From Dichomitus squalens LYAD-421 SS1 (Eukaryota; Basidiomycota; Agaricomycetes; Polyporales; Polyporaceae): DNA of 64,000 nt. A program made the translations under genes and the position numbers. Location: positions 809,903 to 873,902 of the forward strand of contig NW_006766891.1 of assembly GCF_000275845.1 (NCBI RefSeq), given 5' to 3'. This document shows, piece after piece, positions 1 to 12,799 of this stretch (position 1 is the first letter of the stretch; every line of letters begins with the position of its first letter). The notes under the pieces are model-generated. The model saw nothing but the letters and a program-made list of their open reading frames with translations. It made no database searches and had not been told where the DNA came from.

Positions 1-3000
1 CTTCGCCATCGAGAGATTTGGCGCGGCGAGGGGCCCCGCGACGATCGTGTCATGGACGAGCACTGACATGCAGTCATACCGCCGAACTTCCGGCCGGCTT
101 TGACCCTTGCTGTTCCGAGCGTCGTTGGCATTAGCGCGACCTAGCCATGATTATAAGACATGTACTCACAGAAAGCTGATACACCTGCACCCGGACTGCG
201 CCACCCATACCATGAGTTCGGTGACCGGATCCTTGGGAAGATCAGGCCGCAGTGCAGCAAGCAAATCCTCAAGAACCATCTCCGTAATAGCGGCGGCCTT
301 GTCATAATTATAGTCGCAGTCCACGAAAAGCGCACCGAGCACGCTCTCGAGAACGTCGCTGAGCGCCTTGGGCGGGTCATGCTTCCAGCCGTTGATTATG
401 ATCTCCTCGTCGGTGATCTCCTCAAGGATCGGGACGTGCTTGCTGATCGCCATACTGAGTTCGACATTGTTTATGAGAAGAAGCTTGTGTAGCGCGAGCC
501 GCTTGACAGCGATCGACGCAAATGCAGGCCCGCAGACTGCGCGCGAACGGGCCCATGATAGCTGTCCAGATGTCGCAGAAGGGAACTTCCTATACAGATA
601 CTCTGTCACGACCATGTCTATGAACGCTACAGACATGGACTCAGCCTGTAGAACACGGTAGTAGACTGCTGGAATGAACATACCATCCCCAAGAAACTCA
701 AGCCGCTGGTACGACGAGCAATCAGTAGAACGGAACGACGGATGTGTGATCGCCTCTAACAACAAGTGCCCGTGCTTGAATGTGTATCCTAGGGTTTCTT
801 GCAGCCCCGCAAACAGCGGTGCTGCAGGAGCCTCCTTCAACCTACCCGAATACCGTACATACCAAGGTGTTGGTCCCCCAAACGAAAGGCCCAGCGCGGT
901 ACCGGCCCGCAGCGCCATGTCAATACCCCCCGTCGCGAAGCTAGCACCAAGGATCGCTTCCATGCAGTCCTGCAAGCTCCGCCGGGGATACTGCCGCAGC
1001 GCACGTCGACAGGGCCGCACCGCGAACAAGGCCTCATCCCCTGTAACGACATACCTCCACAACCTGATACTCTGCGTCTCCGGGGTAAGGTGTTCCTCAA
1101 GCCCATGCTCCAAGGCGCGCGCAAGAAGAGTACGGTTCGCGATCGCGGTCCGTTTCATGTTGTCAAGCTGACCCTCGTGGCGGTGGGGGTATCTGTTGTA
1201 CAGATGGACGACCGCGCACAGCTTGAGGACGGCGTCACCAAACGTCTCAAGCCGCTGATTATTGAAGCCTGCGTTTGCGCTAGGGAGGGTAATCGCTTGG
1301 ACGAGGAGATCGTCAACGATGGGTGGGAGCTTGAGCGCGGTTCGGACCTCGTGGGCGCGCCAAACGTCGGTGAGCCGGTGGCAGAGCTCGGGAAGGATGG
1401 AGAACGACTGGTACACGTGTCTGGGTATGAGGGCCCATCTGCAGAGTTCGATGGGGAGGATGACAGTCAAGCCCGCGTCCTTCGATGCGGAAGAGGGTAG
1501 AGGGTCGTTCTCGAGGGAGTATGAACAGGAGTTGTTACGATCCAGCATTATGCCTTCTACGCAAATCCCGTCAAGCGAGATGTTCGGCGCATGCCCCTTC
1601 CGTGTGTACTTGTGCAGCCAGTAGTCGCGGTACGTAGGGAACCCGGCCTCCCTAGACCCTGCGGGTGGCGTCGACGACGGCGTCACGTCGGGTCGCATCC
1701 TCCGCAGGAGCAGCGGGTGCCCGAACTCCCTGTTATTCATGTAGATCACGCGCCCGTACTCTTCCTCGGACACATCCTCCCAGTTGTACGACCCGAATGG
1801 ATACGCGATCGCGAGCTCAATCGCGTCGAAATCGACTCTGCAGTCACGAGTGATAGGGACCAGGTAGCATGTCAGCGGGAGAGTGATTCCTCTGCCGGTG
1901 ATGCACCACCAAAGACCCATCCTCGTATATTCCTCCATCGCTCGGCGCTGGCTCCACGCGTGTCGCGGGTGCAGAACAATCTCTACGGGCTCGTCGGTCG
2001 AGACGAAGAGGTTGTTCGCAACCAGGTCCGCGGGCGGAAGCGCAGTGCCAGTAATGAGGCCGGCCGAGGGGATCCCGTCCAGACGTACGACGTGGAGCCA
2101 GAGCGTCGAGCCCAGGACCCACGGGTCGCAGACGGGGACTTGCAGCATATCTGGGACGGACTCGACATTCTTGATGGGTACGCCGTCCGAGTCCTCGTCT
2201 TGAGCGGCACCGGAGCTCTTCGCAGGGAGGAGATAATCGTCGAAAACGTTTAGGGCGTGTAAACTCTTCACAGCAAAGAAGGCTGCCGCGCGTCTGGCCT
2301 CTTTCTTGGAGCGCTTGGGCGGGCCCTCGTATACGAGAAGGTTTGAGGGTAAAGGGAGGGTAGAAGGGAGGGTAACAGTAGCGACGAAGTCGCCAGTATA
2401 CCGAGGAGCATGCATGGGAGTGAAGCGATCGCGGGGTATAAGGGAGCATAGATGATTGAGTAAGGAGATGGCAGTATTGTATGTCAGGATGGCACCCGTA
2501 GAAGGGACAACATATCGTTCACGTCGAGCAAGGTCGAACGGATCAGGCGCATCGCTCTCGTCCTCTTCCTCTTCGACATCGGGAGGGACAAGGTCGCGTT
2601 GCTGATAAACTTTTTTCAGATGGGGTTCGCTGCGCAAGAACTCCAGATATCGCTCCGCCTGAGCTTGTGAGCCCTCCTGGACCATGATAATAAATGTCGA
2701 CGTTTTGTGTCGTGCACGACCACGGGACTGAAGGTATCCAACCATATGTTGTACCGGATCAAAGCGGATGACGAGGTCGCATGCCTGAGAACGGTAGGGT
2801 TTAGGGAATAAACCCACCTGTGGAGGCATGAGTTCACTTTACGCCGATGAACTCTGGGGCAAGCCGAAACCGGCTGAGGATTGCTTGCATGTCACCAGAC
2901 GGGGACATACTAACAATCCTCAGACGACGCCAGGATGTCGGTTCAGGAAGTAAAGTGAAACCACGCCTTGATAAAGAACATACCGGGAAATCGAGGCCTT

Positions 3001-4690
3001 CCTCCGCTACGGAAGTGGCTACCACTGCACTGGCGTCAGTGAGTTCCTCTGTCACCGAGTCGTGATCACGTACGAAGATTCAGCCGCCGTTCTCGGAACA
3101 GTTGCACCGTATCTCGTTGATTGCGCATGGCCATTCCTTTGAGGTGCGACTTGGCGACAGCGCCTGAGCCGTGTCCCACGAGCGGCTCGCATTTGATGGT
3201 GTGGACCAGAAAGGGGATGCGCCGCAGCATAGACGCGAGGCACGTTGCGATATGTCGCTGTTCGACGAACACGATACCTTGGAACGTCGATGTGTAGCGT
3301 GAAAACAGTTCCTCGGCCAGAACCTTCACCTTGGGGGAGCACCAACTGAGAGGTATTGGGGTAGGTAAGACGCCGTCTGGTGGATCGTCAAAGTCGGCAC
3401 TGAACTCGGCAAGTATGTTCTCAAACTCTCTGAGCTTGGGATGCACAGCGTCAGGTACCTCAGAGAGATAACCACCATGAGCGACGTTCGCATACTGCTC
3501 TGCAGTGAGCACCTCCATGGCAGACTCAATCGCCTCTTGGATGAGCTGCACGACACGCTGCTTCATCTCGGTGTACAGGAACAACTCGGCACCGAATGGT
3601 CCCAAGCTGTAATACGTCACTTCGTATCTTGTCAAAATCTTGTCGGCTGGAATCCCGACCTCGGGTGGGGTATTGTGGAGAGCCAAGCGAAGCCGAAGTG
3701 ACTTCTTCTGGTATTCAGGGTATACCTCGGGCGCCTGACGGTATGTTTTGATGAGCTACAGATATGGTCAATGCAATAGCTCTGAGATCGAGTAAAACAT
3801 ATGTATAGTTACCTCCTCCGGTCGTGGGGAGTGCCCAATCAGCTCGTCAACATGCTCCTTGACAGCGATCACTTTTGCATCAAGATTCTTCTCCAAGGTG
3901 GACAACGATTCCGCGGCATTTCTCGGATTCCAGATCGGAGAAGCAGTCATGCCAAAGACCTTCGGGCGACAGCCTTCCGCAGTTTGAAAGTATTCGCGCA
4001 TGATGCCATTATATGCATGGTTCTTCCGCGTATGATGGCATTCGTCAAACACCAACAAGCAGACCTAGGATTGCAAGTGTCAGATTCATCCGATAGCGCC
4101 ACAGATGAAAGAACGTCATGCGAGGTGGGGTTAGCCATTATCGCACAATGATTACAGGAATGAGCGACAGTCAAAATAGTTGCAGAAGGTGGTGCGATCC
4201 TCAGCGCTATCAATCGACGCAGAAACTAACCTTGCTGAGGCTCCAGTGGGAGTGCGTCAATAGATTGAGAAATATTTGGGCTGCCAGCTAGCTTGAGCAC
4301 GAGCTGTGCGTCGGATAACACGACTTGCTGCAACGCACCTGTCATTACGAAGACATCTGCAGTCTCAAAGTCGTTCGCCCATCCTCCGCGGTCGCTCATG
4401 TCGTGTGCGGTAGCCCCGGAGAACATGCGGACGCGCAACGACGTCTGCTTCGCGATGAACTCTCCCTGCTGCTGCACGAGCGCGACCTTGGGCACCAAGA
4501 ACACCGTGATCTTGTGCTCCGTGCTCTCCTGCGCCGATATCCATTTGATCAGCAGCGTGCTGATGAATGTCTTCCCGCTACCGGTATCGAGAGCGGCGAT
4601 GACGTTCCCCTGCTGTGCGCGCACGAAGATCTCCTCCTGGTACCGCCTGGGAAGGAGTGTGTCGCTAATTTCGTCCAGGGAAACGGACAT
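1..4690 (-). CDS. Dicer-like ribonuclease III, C-terminus cut by window edge
   Basis: Cuts double-stranded RNA into small RNAs for silencing. Reading from the start at 4690: Walker A (LDTGSGKT), DECH box (VFDECHH), helicase C motifs (ATSVAEEGLDFP; QSRGRAR), a Dicer dimerization domain, a middle region with no clear PAZ, then RNase IIIa (LETFGDAVL; later LQDCMEAILGA) and RNase IIIb (LEFLGDAFIDMVV; later LSDVLESVLGA). All expected acidic residues are present. A dsRNA-binding-like tail runs past base 1. Proposed exons on the minus strand: 4690 to about 4231, 4064-3813, 3755-3074, 3025-2984 (42 nt), 2784-684, 626-170, 109 to the edge. The splice between about 4231 and 4064 does not keep frame in my model, so an internal exon or other donor is needed there. 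Intron 2983-2785 is long (199 nt) and holds a hairpin. The length so far, about 1370 aa, fits fungal Dicers. It is divergent from the phosducin-like gene, 229 bp away. Confidence 0.93.
2833..2959 (-). repeat. Imperfect inverted repeat (hairpin) within Dicer intron
   Basis: Arms 2833-2842 and 2950-2959 are perfect 10-bp complements, as are 2874-2883 and 2914-2923. The latter continue inward with 7 of 10 matches to a loop near 2894-2902. The middle of the arms (2843-2873 against 2924-2949) is only partly complementary. The repeat takes up 127 of the 199 intron bases; the remaining 72 nt is a normal intron size here. No clear target-site duplication is visible. Confidence 0.8.
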
Positions 4691-4919
4691 GGCTACGAGG
4701 AACTCAGAGAAGATGATGGTGGTGCAGGTGCATGAGCAGCACCGCAGGAACACAAGAGCTTAGGAGAAATAGGCAGCACGATGGTGGCCGATCGAGGGCA
4801 AGGGCAAGCTGCGGCAGTCGGCCCGGCAGCTGCGGTAACATGCGGTCAAGGTACGGCCTACTGTTGCAGTACTTGCGCGCAGCGGGGCCTACGCAGACAC
4901 ACCATTTCCTCCTACCGTC
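4691..4919. promoter_or_regulatory. Shared divergent promoter, Dicer and phosducin-like genes
   Basis: The two start codons, at 4690 (minus) and 4920 (plus), lie 229 bp apart with no other gene between them, so both promoters must share this stretch. No TATA box was recognised. Confidence 0.5.
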
Positions 4920-5890
4920 ATGGCCATCAACCCTAACGAAGATACAGAATTGTGAGCATCGTGGTTGCGTCCAGGAGATGCAGTCTGATATGTGAAATTA
5001 GTAACGATGCGTTGCGCAAGCACGGAATCCTTCCTCCTAAGCCTCCGACTCCTCGGACACCCTCGCCTCCCCCTCCTCCGACCCTCGAGGAGAGATATGC
5101 GGATTATACCGCAGCACAACTGAGGGAACTTGCGGCAGAGGCACCCGATGACGAAACGGAGCGGCTTCTAGAGCTGATTCGGCGGAAGAGATTACAGGAA
5201 GCCCGGAAGATGGAGGCGGCACGCTTCGGACGCGTATACCCCATTTCTCGAGAAGACTACACTCGCGAGATCACCGAAGCTAGCAAGGTCAACGAGGACG
5301 GCGACGCGATGGAGCGCGGGACGGGCGTCGTCGTGTTCTTGTATAAGGACGGGTGGGCCTGTTCCCGGACTAGCACGGCCCCAGACTAAGTCTCTGCCCC
5401 AGAATCCCTCACAGTGATCGTGTTAAGGAGCATATCAACGTTCTCGCACAACGCCATCCACACACGAAGTTTGTCTCCATCGTAGGAGACAAATGCATAC
5501 CTAATCTCCCTGACGCACGGTTACCGATGCTCATCATCTATCGAAAGGGCGAGATTTTGAATCAACTCGTCGCCTGGGGTGCCGATCGCGAGCGGCGCAT
5601 CGAAGGTGCGCACAGGTCATCCCGATATCGCATACTTACTATGACACTAACATTCCGCAGAGCTCGAGGCGGTGCTCATCTTGGCGGGGGCGATTATACC
5701 GCAGCAGCGCTTTCCACCAGACGTGGATAAGGATGGCGATGGCTCCGATTCGGACTTAGATGACCTTGACGACGACGACCCATCGTCGCGGATGCGGTCT
5801 GCGAGCACAAGCGTGAATGCCAAGGCACCAAATAATTTGAGGGGAAAGAAGGGTGATGATTCAGATTCAGACTTCGAGTTCGATTTGTGA
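4920..5890 (+). CDS. Phosducin-like protein (PLP2/VIAF type)
   Basis: Thioredoxin-fold co-chaperone family that works with the CCT chaperonin in folding actin and tubulin and in growth. Exons 4920-4951, 5002-5352, 5415-5605 and 5661-5890 give 267 aa. The start MAINPNEDTEF leads into a segment with NDALRKHGILPPKPP, typical of this family's N-terminus. It is followed by a charged helix, a segment with FGRVYPISREDYTREI, then the thioredoxin-like core (KFVSIVGDKCIPNLPDARLP, LIIYRKGEILNQLV). The tail is rich in Asp and Ser, with an acidic end at the stop 5888-5890. All four exons join in frame with standard GT-AG ends. It shares an upstream region with Dicer, but no functional link is known. Family is secure; the PLP2 subgroup is inferred from the N-terminal motif. 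Confidence 0.9.
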
Positions 5891-6127
5891 GCAGAGCGAA
5901 GGATCATATACAGTAGCAATCAACCATGTAGCATAATATCTTCAAGGCTTTACAGCGGCAGATGGTATATATTCTCGACGAGACATAGGTGAAAGGAGGC
6001 TGAAGGCATTACAATCCGAAGTCGCACTTCTTGATACAATGAGGTTAAGATCCATCGTAGCAATTGTTCTTTCCTAGTACACAGGTGTGTGCAGTCATAC
6101 AAGTATGTTACAGCATCCTTGTCTCCT

Positions 6128-7921
6128 TCAATCATACTTCTTGCTCTGCGCCTCCCGATCAACCACGACCCCACTCATCTCCCTCCCCCCGCCCAACTTT
6201 GCCTGAATCCATGTCTTCCCCGCCTTCTTAATCAACGCCTTCCTCGCAAATCCTCTCATATCAATATACACCAGCGTCACGTTCCGCGCCGTATGCGTCG
6301 CAAGGTGCGTCGATTTTGCCGCCTCCGGCCCGTACTTGTGCGCGACGACCGCCGTCGCCCGCTCGCTCCCCACGTCGAACGTCCGCCGCAGGGAGTCATC
6401 GACCGTCGCGAGGATCAGATTCGCGCTGAGCGCGAGCTTGCCACCTCGCCCGATGGGCTTGCCGCTGCTGGTGCTTGCGGGTGTGGACGTGCCGGATGCG
6501 GGGAGGGATTCCTTGGCGGGGGTCCCAGGGACGTTGCCAGGGAGCGGTGACTTGCTGCGAGGCGGCAGCGGAGGAGCAGGTCCCGGAGCAGAAGGCGCAG
6601 CGCTGGGAGCTGCACTGTGTCGTGGGGGCAGCGGGGGCCTGAGGTCCGGAGCACCTGGGTGTGGCGGCGGCGGCGCAGTCGAGGCAACGGATGGCACGGA
6701 GGCAGCAGAGGTCGCTATGGAAGCCTGTGGACGAGGTGGTACCGGCGGCCCCGCGGTCGACTTGCCTTTGTCTATCGTGGCACCCACGGCGCGCTTGATG
6801 AGGTCCTCGACGATCGCAGCGGTCTTGGAGCTGACCTTGACGGCCTGCCCGCTGATCGCGTACGCGCTCGAGAGCGTCGACTGCGTGCGTGGGTGCGAGA
6901 GCAGCAGCAGCGCGCGGGGCTGCGGCGGGGGAGGTACGCCCGCCCTCGGTGTTGGGGAGGGAGTCGAGTGGCCGATGTAGTAGTTCGTAGCGCAAGTGAG
7001 CCCGTGCAGTAGGAGCGAAGTCGACGAAGAGATCGCTTGACTGTAACGCTTACGAGCATGAACATGAGTCTGTCTTGATGACCTGAAAGGCAGAGAGCTC
7101 ACAGACCTGATCAATGTCGCCGACTTCGTCATCCAATCCTGATCCTCAGGCGGGATCGCCCTCACGAATATCTCTCTGGCCTCTTCCAGCTCCGAACTCG
7201 GTTCCACGTACGGGACGACGCTCGCCCCATGTCCAGTATACGCATCGTACATTTCCTCCGGGAGCTCCACCATGACCGGGGCAGGCTCCCCATCCTTACC
7301 AGTGGTCTTCTCCTTGTCCGCGAGCGCAGGATCCTCCTTGATGTTCACCCGATTCGGCAGCTCTCCGACGATCTCTCCCGACTCTTCGTCCATGAGCACG
7401 AGCTTCCCGCGCAGGTCTTCCTTAGTCGGGTTGGGAGCCTCAGTCCTGTCCTCATGAGGGGGCGCGTCGTGGTGCGGCCCGCCCTCCGTCTCCCAATCGA
7501 AGTCGGCATACTGCGCAAGTATGTGGTCCAATGCCTCCACCGACTCCGCGCGGTGCGTGTCCGGCCTCGAAGGGATGGGAATCGTCAGCCTAATGAACGA
7601 CGACTCCTTGTCCGCGGGTGGGAGTCCAGGCTGCCCAACGTCGGAGTGGAACGTGTAAGTCCTTGTGCCATCCGCCGCGATGTGCAGCGATATCGCGCGC
7701 GCGGGATCGAGGGGAAGCTCGAGCGTCCCCAGGCGCAGGACGAGGATGAGCGAGCGGTCGGACGCGGAGAGCGAGGCAGCGAGCGGGGCATCCTTGTCTG
7801 CGCTGTCTGTTGCAAGAGTGACGCACTCGAGCGCGAGGGTGCCGTGCTCGCTTGTGTTTGAGGTCGAGAGAGTTACCTCTGGGATATGCAGGAGCACGAA
7901 CGCTTCGGGATGTGTTGCCAT
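6128..7921 (-). CDS. Senescence/spartin-domain protein
   Basis: About 575-597 aa. The first ~230 residues form a beta-rich region that starts MATHPEAFVLLHIPEV and continues with acidic linkers. The C-terminal half matches the plant senescence/spartin domain in layout: a stretch with LLLHGLTCATNYYIGHSTP, a helix with SAYAISGQAVKVSSKTAAIVED, a Pro-rich linker (about residues 390-470), and a terminal Gly/Ala-rich helix pair. Family members bind lipid droplets or membranes; the role here is inferred. Within the open frame, 7106-7041 looks like a 66-nt intron (GTCTGT...TTACAG); removing it joins ATLI to SQAISSS smoothly, while retaining it adds 22 residues. It converges with the phosducin-like gene. 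Confidence 0.75.
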   Translation of the reverse strand: MATHPEAFVLLHIPEVTLSTSNTSEHGTLALECVTLATDSADKDAPLAASLSASDRSLILVLRLGTLELPLDPARAISLHIAADGTRTYTFHSDVGQPGLPPADKESSFIRLTIPIPSRPDTHRAESVEALDHILAQYADFDWETEGGPHHDAPPHEDRTEAPNPTKEDLRGKLVLMDEESGEIVGELPNRVNIKEDPALADKEKTTGKDGEPAPVMVELPEEMYDAYTGHGASVVPYVEPSSELEEAREIFVRAIPPEDQDWMTKSATLIRSVSSLPFRSSRQTHVHARKRYSQAISSSTSLLLHGLTCATNYYIGHSTPSPTPRAGVPPPPQPRALLLLSHPRTQSTLSSAYAISGQAVKVSSKTAAIVEDLIKRAVGATIDKGKSTAGPPVPPRPQASIATSAASVPSVASTAPPPPHPGAPDLRPPLPPRHSAAPSAAPSAPGPAPPLPPRSKSPLPGNVPGTPAKESLPASGTSTPASTSSGKPIGRGGKLALSANLILATVDDSLRRTFDVGSERATAVVAHKYGPEAAKSTHLATHTARNVTLVYIDMRGFARKALIKKAGKTWIQAKLGGGREMSGVVVDREAQSKKYD

Positions 7922-9024
7922 GGTAAGAAGGATGTGGTCACGGTAGTAGGTGGGTACTGGCGATTGCTTGTGTGCGGTCTATATGCGAATTGCGGAGAAT
8001 GACATAGTAGCCAAGCATATCTTGCCAACATCTGTGAAGCCCCGCACCCTATGGGGCTATCGCTTCCAGCGAGATGACCTGCCATCGCCATGATCAGAGC
8101 AGGGTTTGGCGTGTTGAAGGTGACAAGAAGTGACAAGAAGCTTCGTCAGTGCCGGAGCAATCGTCGCCCAAAGGTGGGGTGAAACTTGTGTATATCCGAC
8201 ATATTCAACTGGGTTTGCGGGAGCGTTCTGCGACGACATCTTGAAACCTCAATGAATTGTTTCACTCAACCTACTTTGCATGTCCATGTCATACGACATG
8301 GACCAGTTCCTTCTTTATCTCTCCCCACCTTCGGTTGTGCATTGAAGCTCAGGGACACCAATGGAGGTACCACACAGTCACCTGCTCACATTACTTCTGC
8401 GACAACTCGACAACACGTCTCACTGCAACCAGGAACGACACCTTCCTGCTCCTGAAGCTAGAACTTAAACGACACGAAAATCATCCGAGCCGCGGGTGCA
8501 GGTGCCGATACAGTGGTAGCTTGCATGCTCGGGCTGTCGACGCGGTGACGATAGCGAGTGAGAACGAACAGAGAAGCACAAACGGTCCCCGAAAGGGATG
8601 TCTAACTCACGGGTATTAGATCCCCCATGTACCCAATTCCAAACGATATGAACTACACAATACTGGGAAATAGAAGAACAGGAATGCGGAGAAAGAGAAC
8701 AGACCCCGCACGGACGTGCGATAAGGAAGGCGGCACGGACCCAGTAGGGCCAGACCCACGCAGGACGGGGAGGGATAGGTAGTGGTAGTGGTAGGTGCGG
8801 GGAGAAAATGACAACTAAAGATGAGGGAGAGGCAGAGAACAAGAGGAGGGCTCAGGTAAGGGGGATACCGGGGATGTGTGTGTATTTAGAGTGAGCTCAC
8901 GATAGATGGGCTGAAGAGAGAAGCGCGCGATATATCTTCGAGAGAAGGAGTCGTGGGGGCATGCATGGAACGGTCGTGACAGTCCGGGCGCAGCGACCGG
9001 TCGTGGTCGTCTCCATTCGTTCAA
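7922..9024. other. Intergenic, no gene supported
   Basis: Holds the 5' region of the senescence-domain gene and the 3' region of Cdc42. Only short unconvincing open frames occur. Nothing conserved was recognised. Confidence 0.5.
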
Positions 9025-9855
<831 letters not shown>

Positions 9856-10841
9856 GATTTCTCGCGTAGGCTCTCCGGGAGGTCTAAGTTATGCGGACGG
9901 GGAAGCTGACGAGAAGCGAGCACTGCGTAAGCCTTATATACCCTCTGTGCTCGGACCTGGTCACAGTCGGCCAAAGGCGGCGCGAACATGCCATGGGCCT
10001 GCCATGCAGCGCTCGCGTGTCACGCCGTGGCCGGTAGTGCGCAAGCTGTGCGGCCACACACGAACCGGCCACCATCTGGGAGATCGACACTTACCTTGCT
10101 GGTACAGCTGGAAGTGAAATGAGGTCACGGCTGGCGGATAGAGCGAAGCACGGGCGATATTTTGATTAATATCGACCTAGAGAAGTAGAGCTGGCTCGAC
10201 GAATGCAAGGAGAAGACGGATGGAGGCGGGAGCGAAAGCTGCAAATGGGCCTCTGGAGCGTGGCGGGTGATGCGAGCGAGCGCGCTGTTGACGGCGACGA
10301 GGGCGAAGAGGAAGACGGCGAGGGAGGCGGCGAGACTGTCTTGACTGTCAAGTGCTGCCTCGAGGAGTTGGACTTGACGACCGGTTCACAGCATTTCTAG
10401 AACGCCTGCCCTGAACTCATGATGCGCCACATTCCTTACTTCCATTAGTTCCTCTTTCTTATCGTCGTTTACCGCTTTCTTATGGCCCTTTACCGCCCCC
10501 GATTTCCTGGCTCACTAGCTTGTTTATCTTCCCCGTTTAGCCGTCTACATGGTCCGGATCGATATATCCCCGCCTTCCCCTTCCGTCGAGCGACTTCTAT
10601 TGTCTATGACCATAATCCTAATCCTCGTGCTTTTTGGAATAGCAATAGGCTACATTGAACCATGAGGCCACGCAGCGACAGCGCAGTTGATTCCTGGTGA
10701 ATTCTTCTGCTCCACAAATAGACTAATATAGGGTTTTCCCACGACTTCATCGTATGGCCACGCGCTTATCCCACTACCAGCGGGCCAGTGCCGCTCCAGA
10801 CTCCCTGTCCCACCCCTCTTGGCCGGTGCATCGCACAAATC
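9856..10841. other. Divergent intergenic region, cdc42 and EMC4
   Basis: About 990 bp between two start codons on opposite strands. Contains pyrimidine-rich stretches (around 10430-10620) and a purine-rich tract (10203-10340). No gene supported; presumed to hold both promoters. Confidence 0.5.
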
Positions 10842-11573
10842 ATGTCGACCTCAATAGAAGTATCCAAGTATGTCGTCAAAAATCCTTCGAGTAGAGTGTC
10901 GTAATCTAATGCACAACCCTGACCAGGTGGCGGCATCTCCCACCCCCGCCCGGCTTCGCGTCCACAGTATCGTCCGTATGTCAAGCCAATTCACGTCATT
11001 GTGTCCGTCTGCTGATGCGCAGCGTAGTCCAAGAGCTCCGGGAAAGCCGTTGCTGCCGCGACAGCTTCAACAGCTTCTTACGAGGAACTCAAGTCGAAGC
11101 GAGCATGGGACCTCGCGTTCTCGCCTGCTAAATCCCTGCCGATGCAGGCGTTCATGCTATACATGTCCGGAGGAGGCGTTCAGATCTTCAGCATGGGTAT
11201 CGTGTTCATGCTGCTCTCGAGCCCCTTTAAGAACCTTGCGGCGATCAATACCGGTACGTTAGCTCGATATCCAGGGCTACCACTGTCCTGATATCCAACG
11301 ATCTGTAGCGTTCGCGCCTTTCGCCCCCGCCTCCGCACCACCGAAGTCCCTGACCACGCTTCCGCTGCAGAAGGTTGCATACCTCCTATGCAACCTTCTG
11401 ACGCTTGCTCTGGGTCTTTGGAAATGTCGGTCGATGGGTCTGCTTCCGACTGGCACGGGAGATTGGTTGGCGTTTGAGACAAGAGGACAGGTGCGTAGTT
11501 CTGTCTTGCCTTAGCGATATCTCTACCTGACGCGCGACTCTGTATCAAGCCCCCGGAGATTTTGCTCATATGA
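10842..11573 (+). CDS. EMC4: ER membrane protein complex subunit 4
   Basis: Subunit of the EMC, which inserts transmembrane segments into the ER membrane. Exons 10842-10867, 10927-10975, 11028-11253, 11309-11490 and 11550-11573 give 168 aa. The N-terminus carries [10 protein letters not shown], a feature I associate with fungal EMC4. The core has [20 protein letters not shown] followed by a hydrophobic segment ([18 protein letters not shown]) and a second one ([16 protein letters not shown]), ending [18 protein letters not shown]. The first intron interrupts codon 9, so no single open frame shows the N-terminus. Family assignment is firm; the last 24-nt exon is inferred from frame and the expected terminal motif. 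Confidence 0.92.
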
Positions 11574-11655
11574 TACATTTCCTTTGTGGGTCTCATTATT
11601 TTGTTGCCCGGACGGTAATCTATTCTCTGTGCGATGCTATCAATCAACGCACGCT

Positions 11656-12134
11656 TCACTGCGTCTTCCCCTCGAATCGGAAGACCTCCTCAAGTTCCTG
11701 AAAGACACGTATATAGTCATGCTCGCCTTCGGCAACAAACCGGTTCGGCTCACCTGCCACCACGGGACGGGACCTCCACTTCCAGTCGCACCCGGGACGA
11801 AGCTCTCCTGCATACGGTCCGTCACCTTCCACCAAACTTGTGTCTCCGGATCCTCGCCGATCCCGCGCATATCCGCGTCATAATCGCTACCAACGTACTT
11901 GAAGTTGGCGACGAGCAGCTGCAAAGGCGGGTAGTAGTGGATGGAGTAGTCGACGATGTGGTGCCGCTCCAGCGCTGCGAGCACCCCAGGCCAGACGGCA
12001 GCGTGGATCGCTCTGTACTCTGCCTCTGCCTCCGGCTTGAGCTGCGGTGCGTAGAGGTGATGCGCCGAACTCAGCGAGCAGGCACCAGTCGCAGGGGGCG
12101 GGCGGTACAGATACGGACCTTGATGATTTGGCAT
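11656..12134 (-). CDS. L-rhamnose mutarotase-like protein (DUF718)
   Basis: Predicted dimeric alpha/beta-barrel enzyme that interconverts anomers of L-rhamnose. Exons 12134-11754 and 11697-11656 give 140 aa. Visible: LKPEAEAEYRAIHAAVWPGV near the N-terminus, then HHIVDYSIHYYP, LLVANFKYVGSDYDADM and PETQVWWKVTDRMQESF, in the order expected for the family, ending PWWQELEEVFRFEGKTQ. The splice (56-nt intron) is needed to reach this ending; reading through gives an unrelated tail. The Tyr/His/Trp-rich pocket residues of the family are present. The real substrate in fungi is unproven. Confidence 0.85.
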
Positions 12135-12799
12135 ACACGTTTCGATTGTGGAGCAGACATCGTGAGTGAACTTGATATTACGGGGCAGTTGGACGGACAG
12201 GCTTTCGGCAGTGGGGGTTTATAACATCGCACACCCCATCCGGGCCACCTTGCATCTTCAGACAACTTCGTGACCTTGACTTAGATCCCGGCGGTCCGAA
12301 TCGTCCGCTTCGACGCTTCCGTCTTGAGAGGTAGTAGTGATCGGCCGTATGTAATATATGTATAGCTGCAGACTCATACGTGACCCTCCACGAGTCTACA
12401 CGGCAGCTGAAAGATATTTGGGCAATCAACGGCGTGATGGATATGGTCTGGCATCAGGTCTCCAGGGATGATCATAGCCGCACATGTCGCACAACAGTGC
12501 GCCCGAGTCCCGCCTTTGAAGGCGAGCGGCCGCGGAGGCAATGCATCCAATCCATACGAATCAATCAGCTGAAAACATGTCGGATGCGGCATTTGCAGGA
12601 CACGTGTCGAGCAACAAGAGAGCGGATACTCGACGCGCGGCTACTGGTTTCAACTCCGCTGGCTGCGACTCGGTGCAGACGACCCGGCCCTCCTCCCCGC
12701 TTGCATCCCAACCACGCCCTCTCGCTGTCCTCACTTCGACCTTGCGCACTCGCTCGCTTCTGATACGATCTCTCTTACGACACTTGCACACCACTGGAC
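12135..12799. other. Divergent intergenic region
   Basis: Lies between the mutarotase-like gene (minus) and the Rab11 gene (plus). No gene or clear motif seen; a pyrimidine-rich stretch (12690-12790) precedes the Rab11 start. Confidence 0.5.

Noticed and set aside
2834..3065. Similar translations on both strands (RLRI..MSP.GD..IL) suggesting two related small genes
   Set aside because: They arise from the inverted repeat in the Dicer intron; both are reflections of the same palindrome, not genes.
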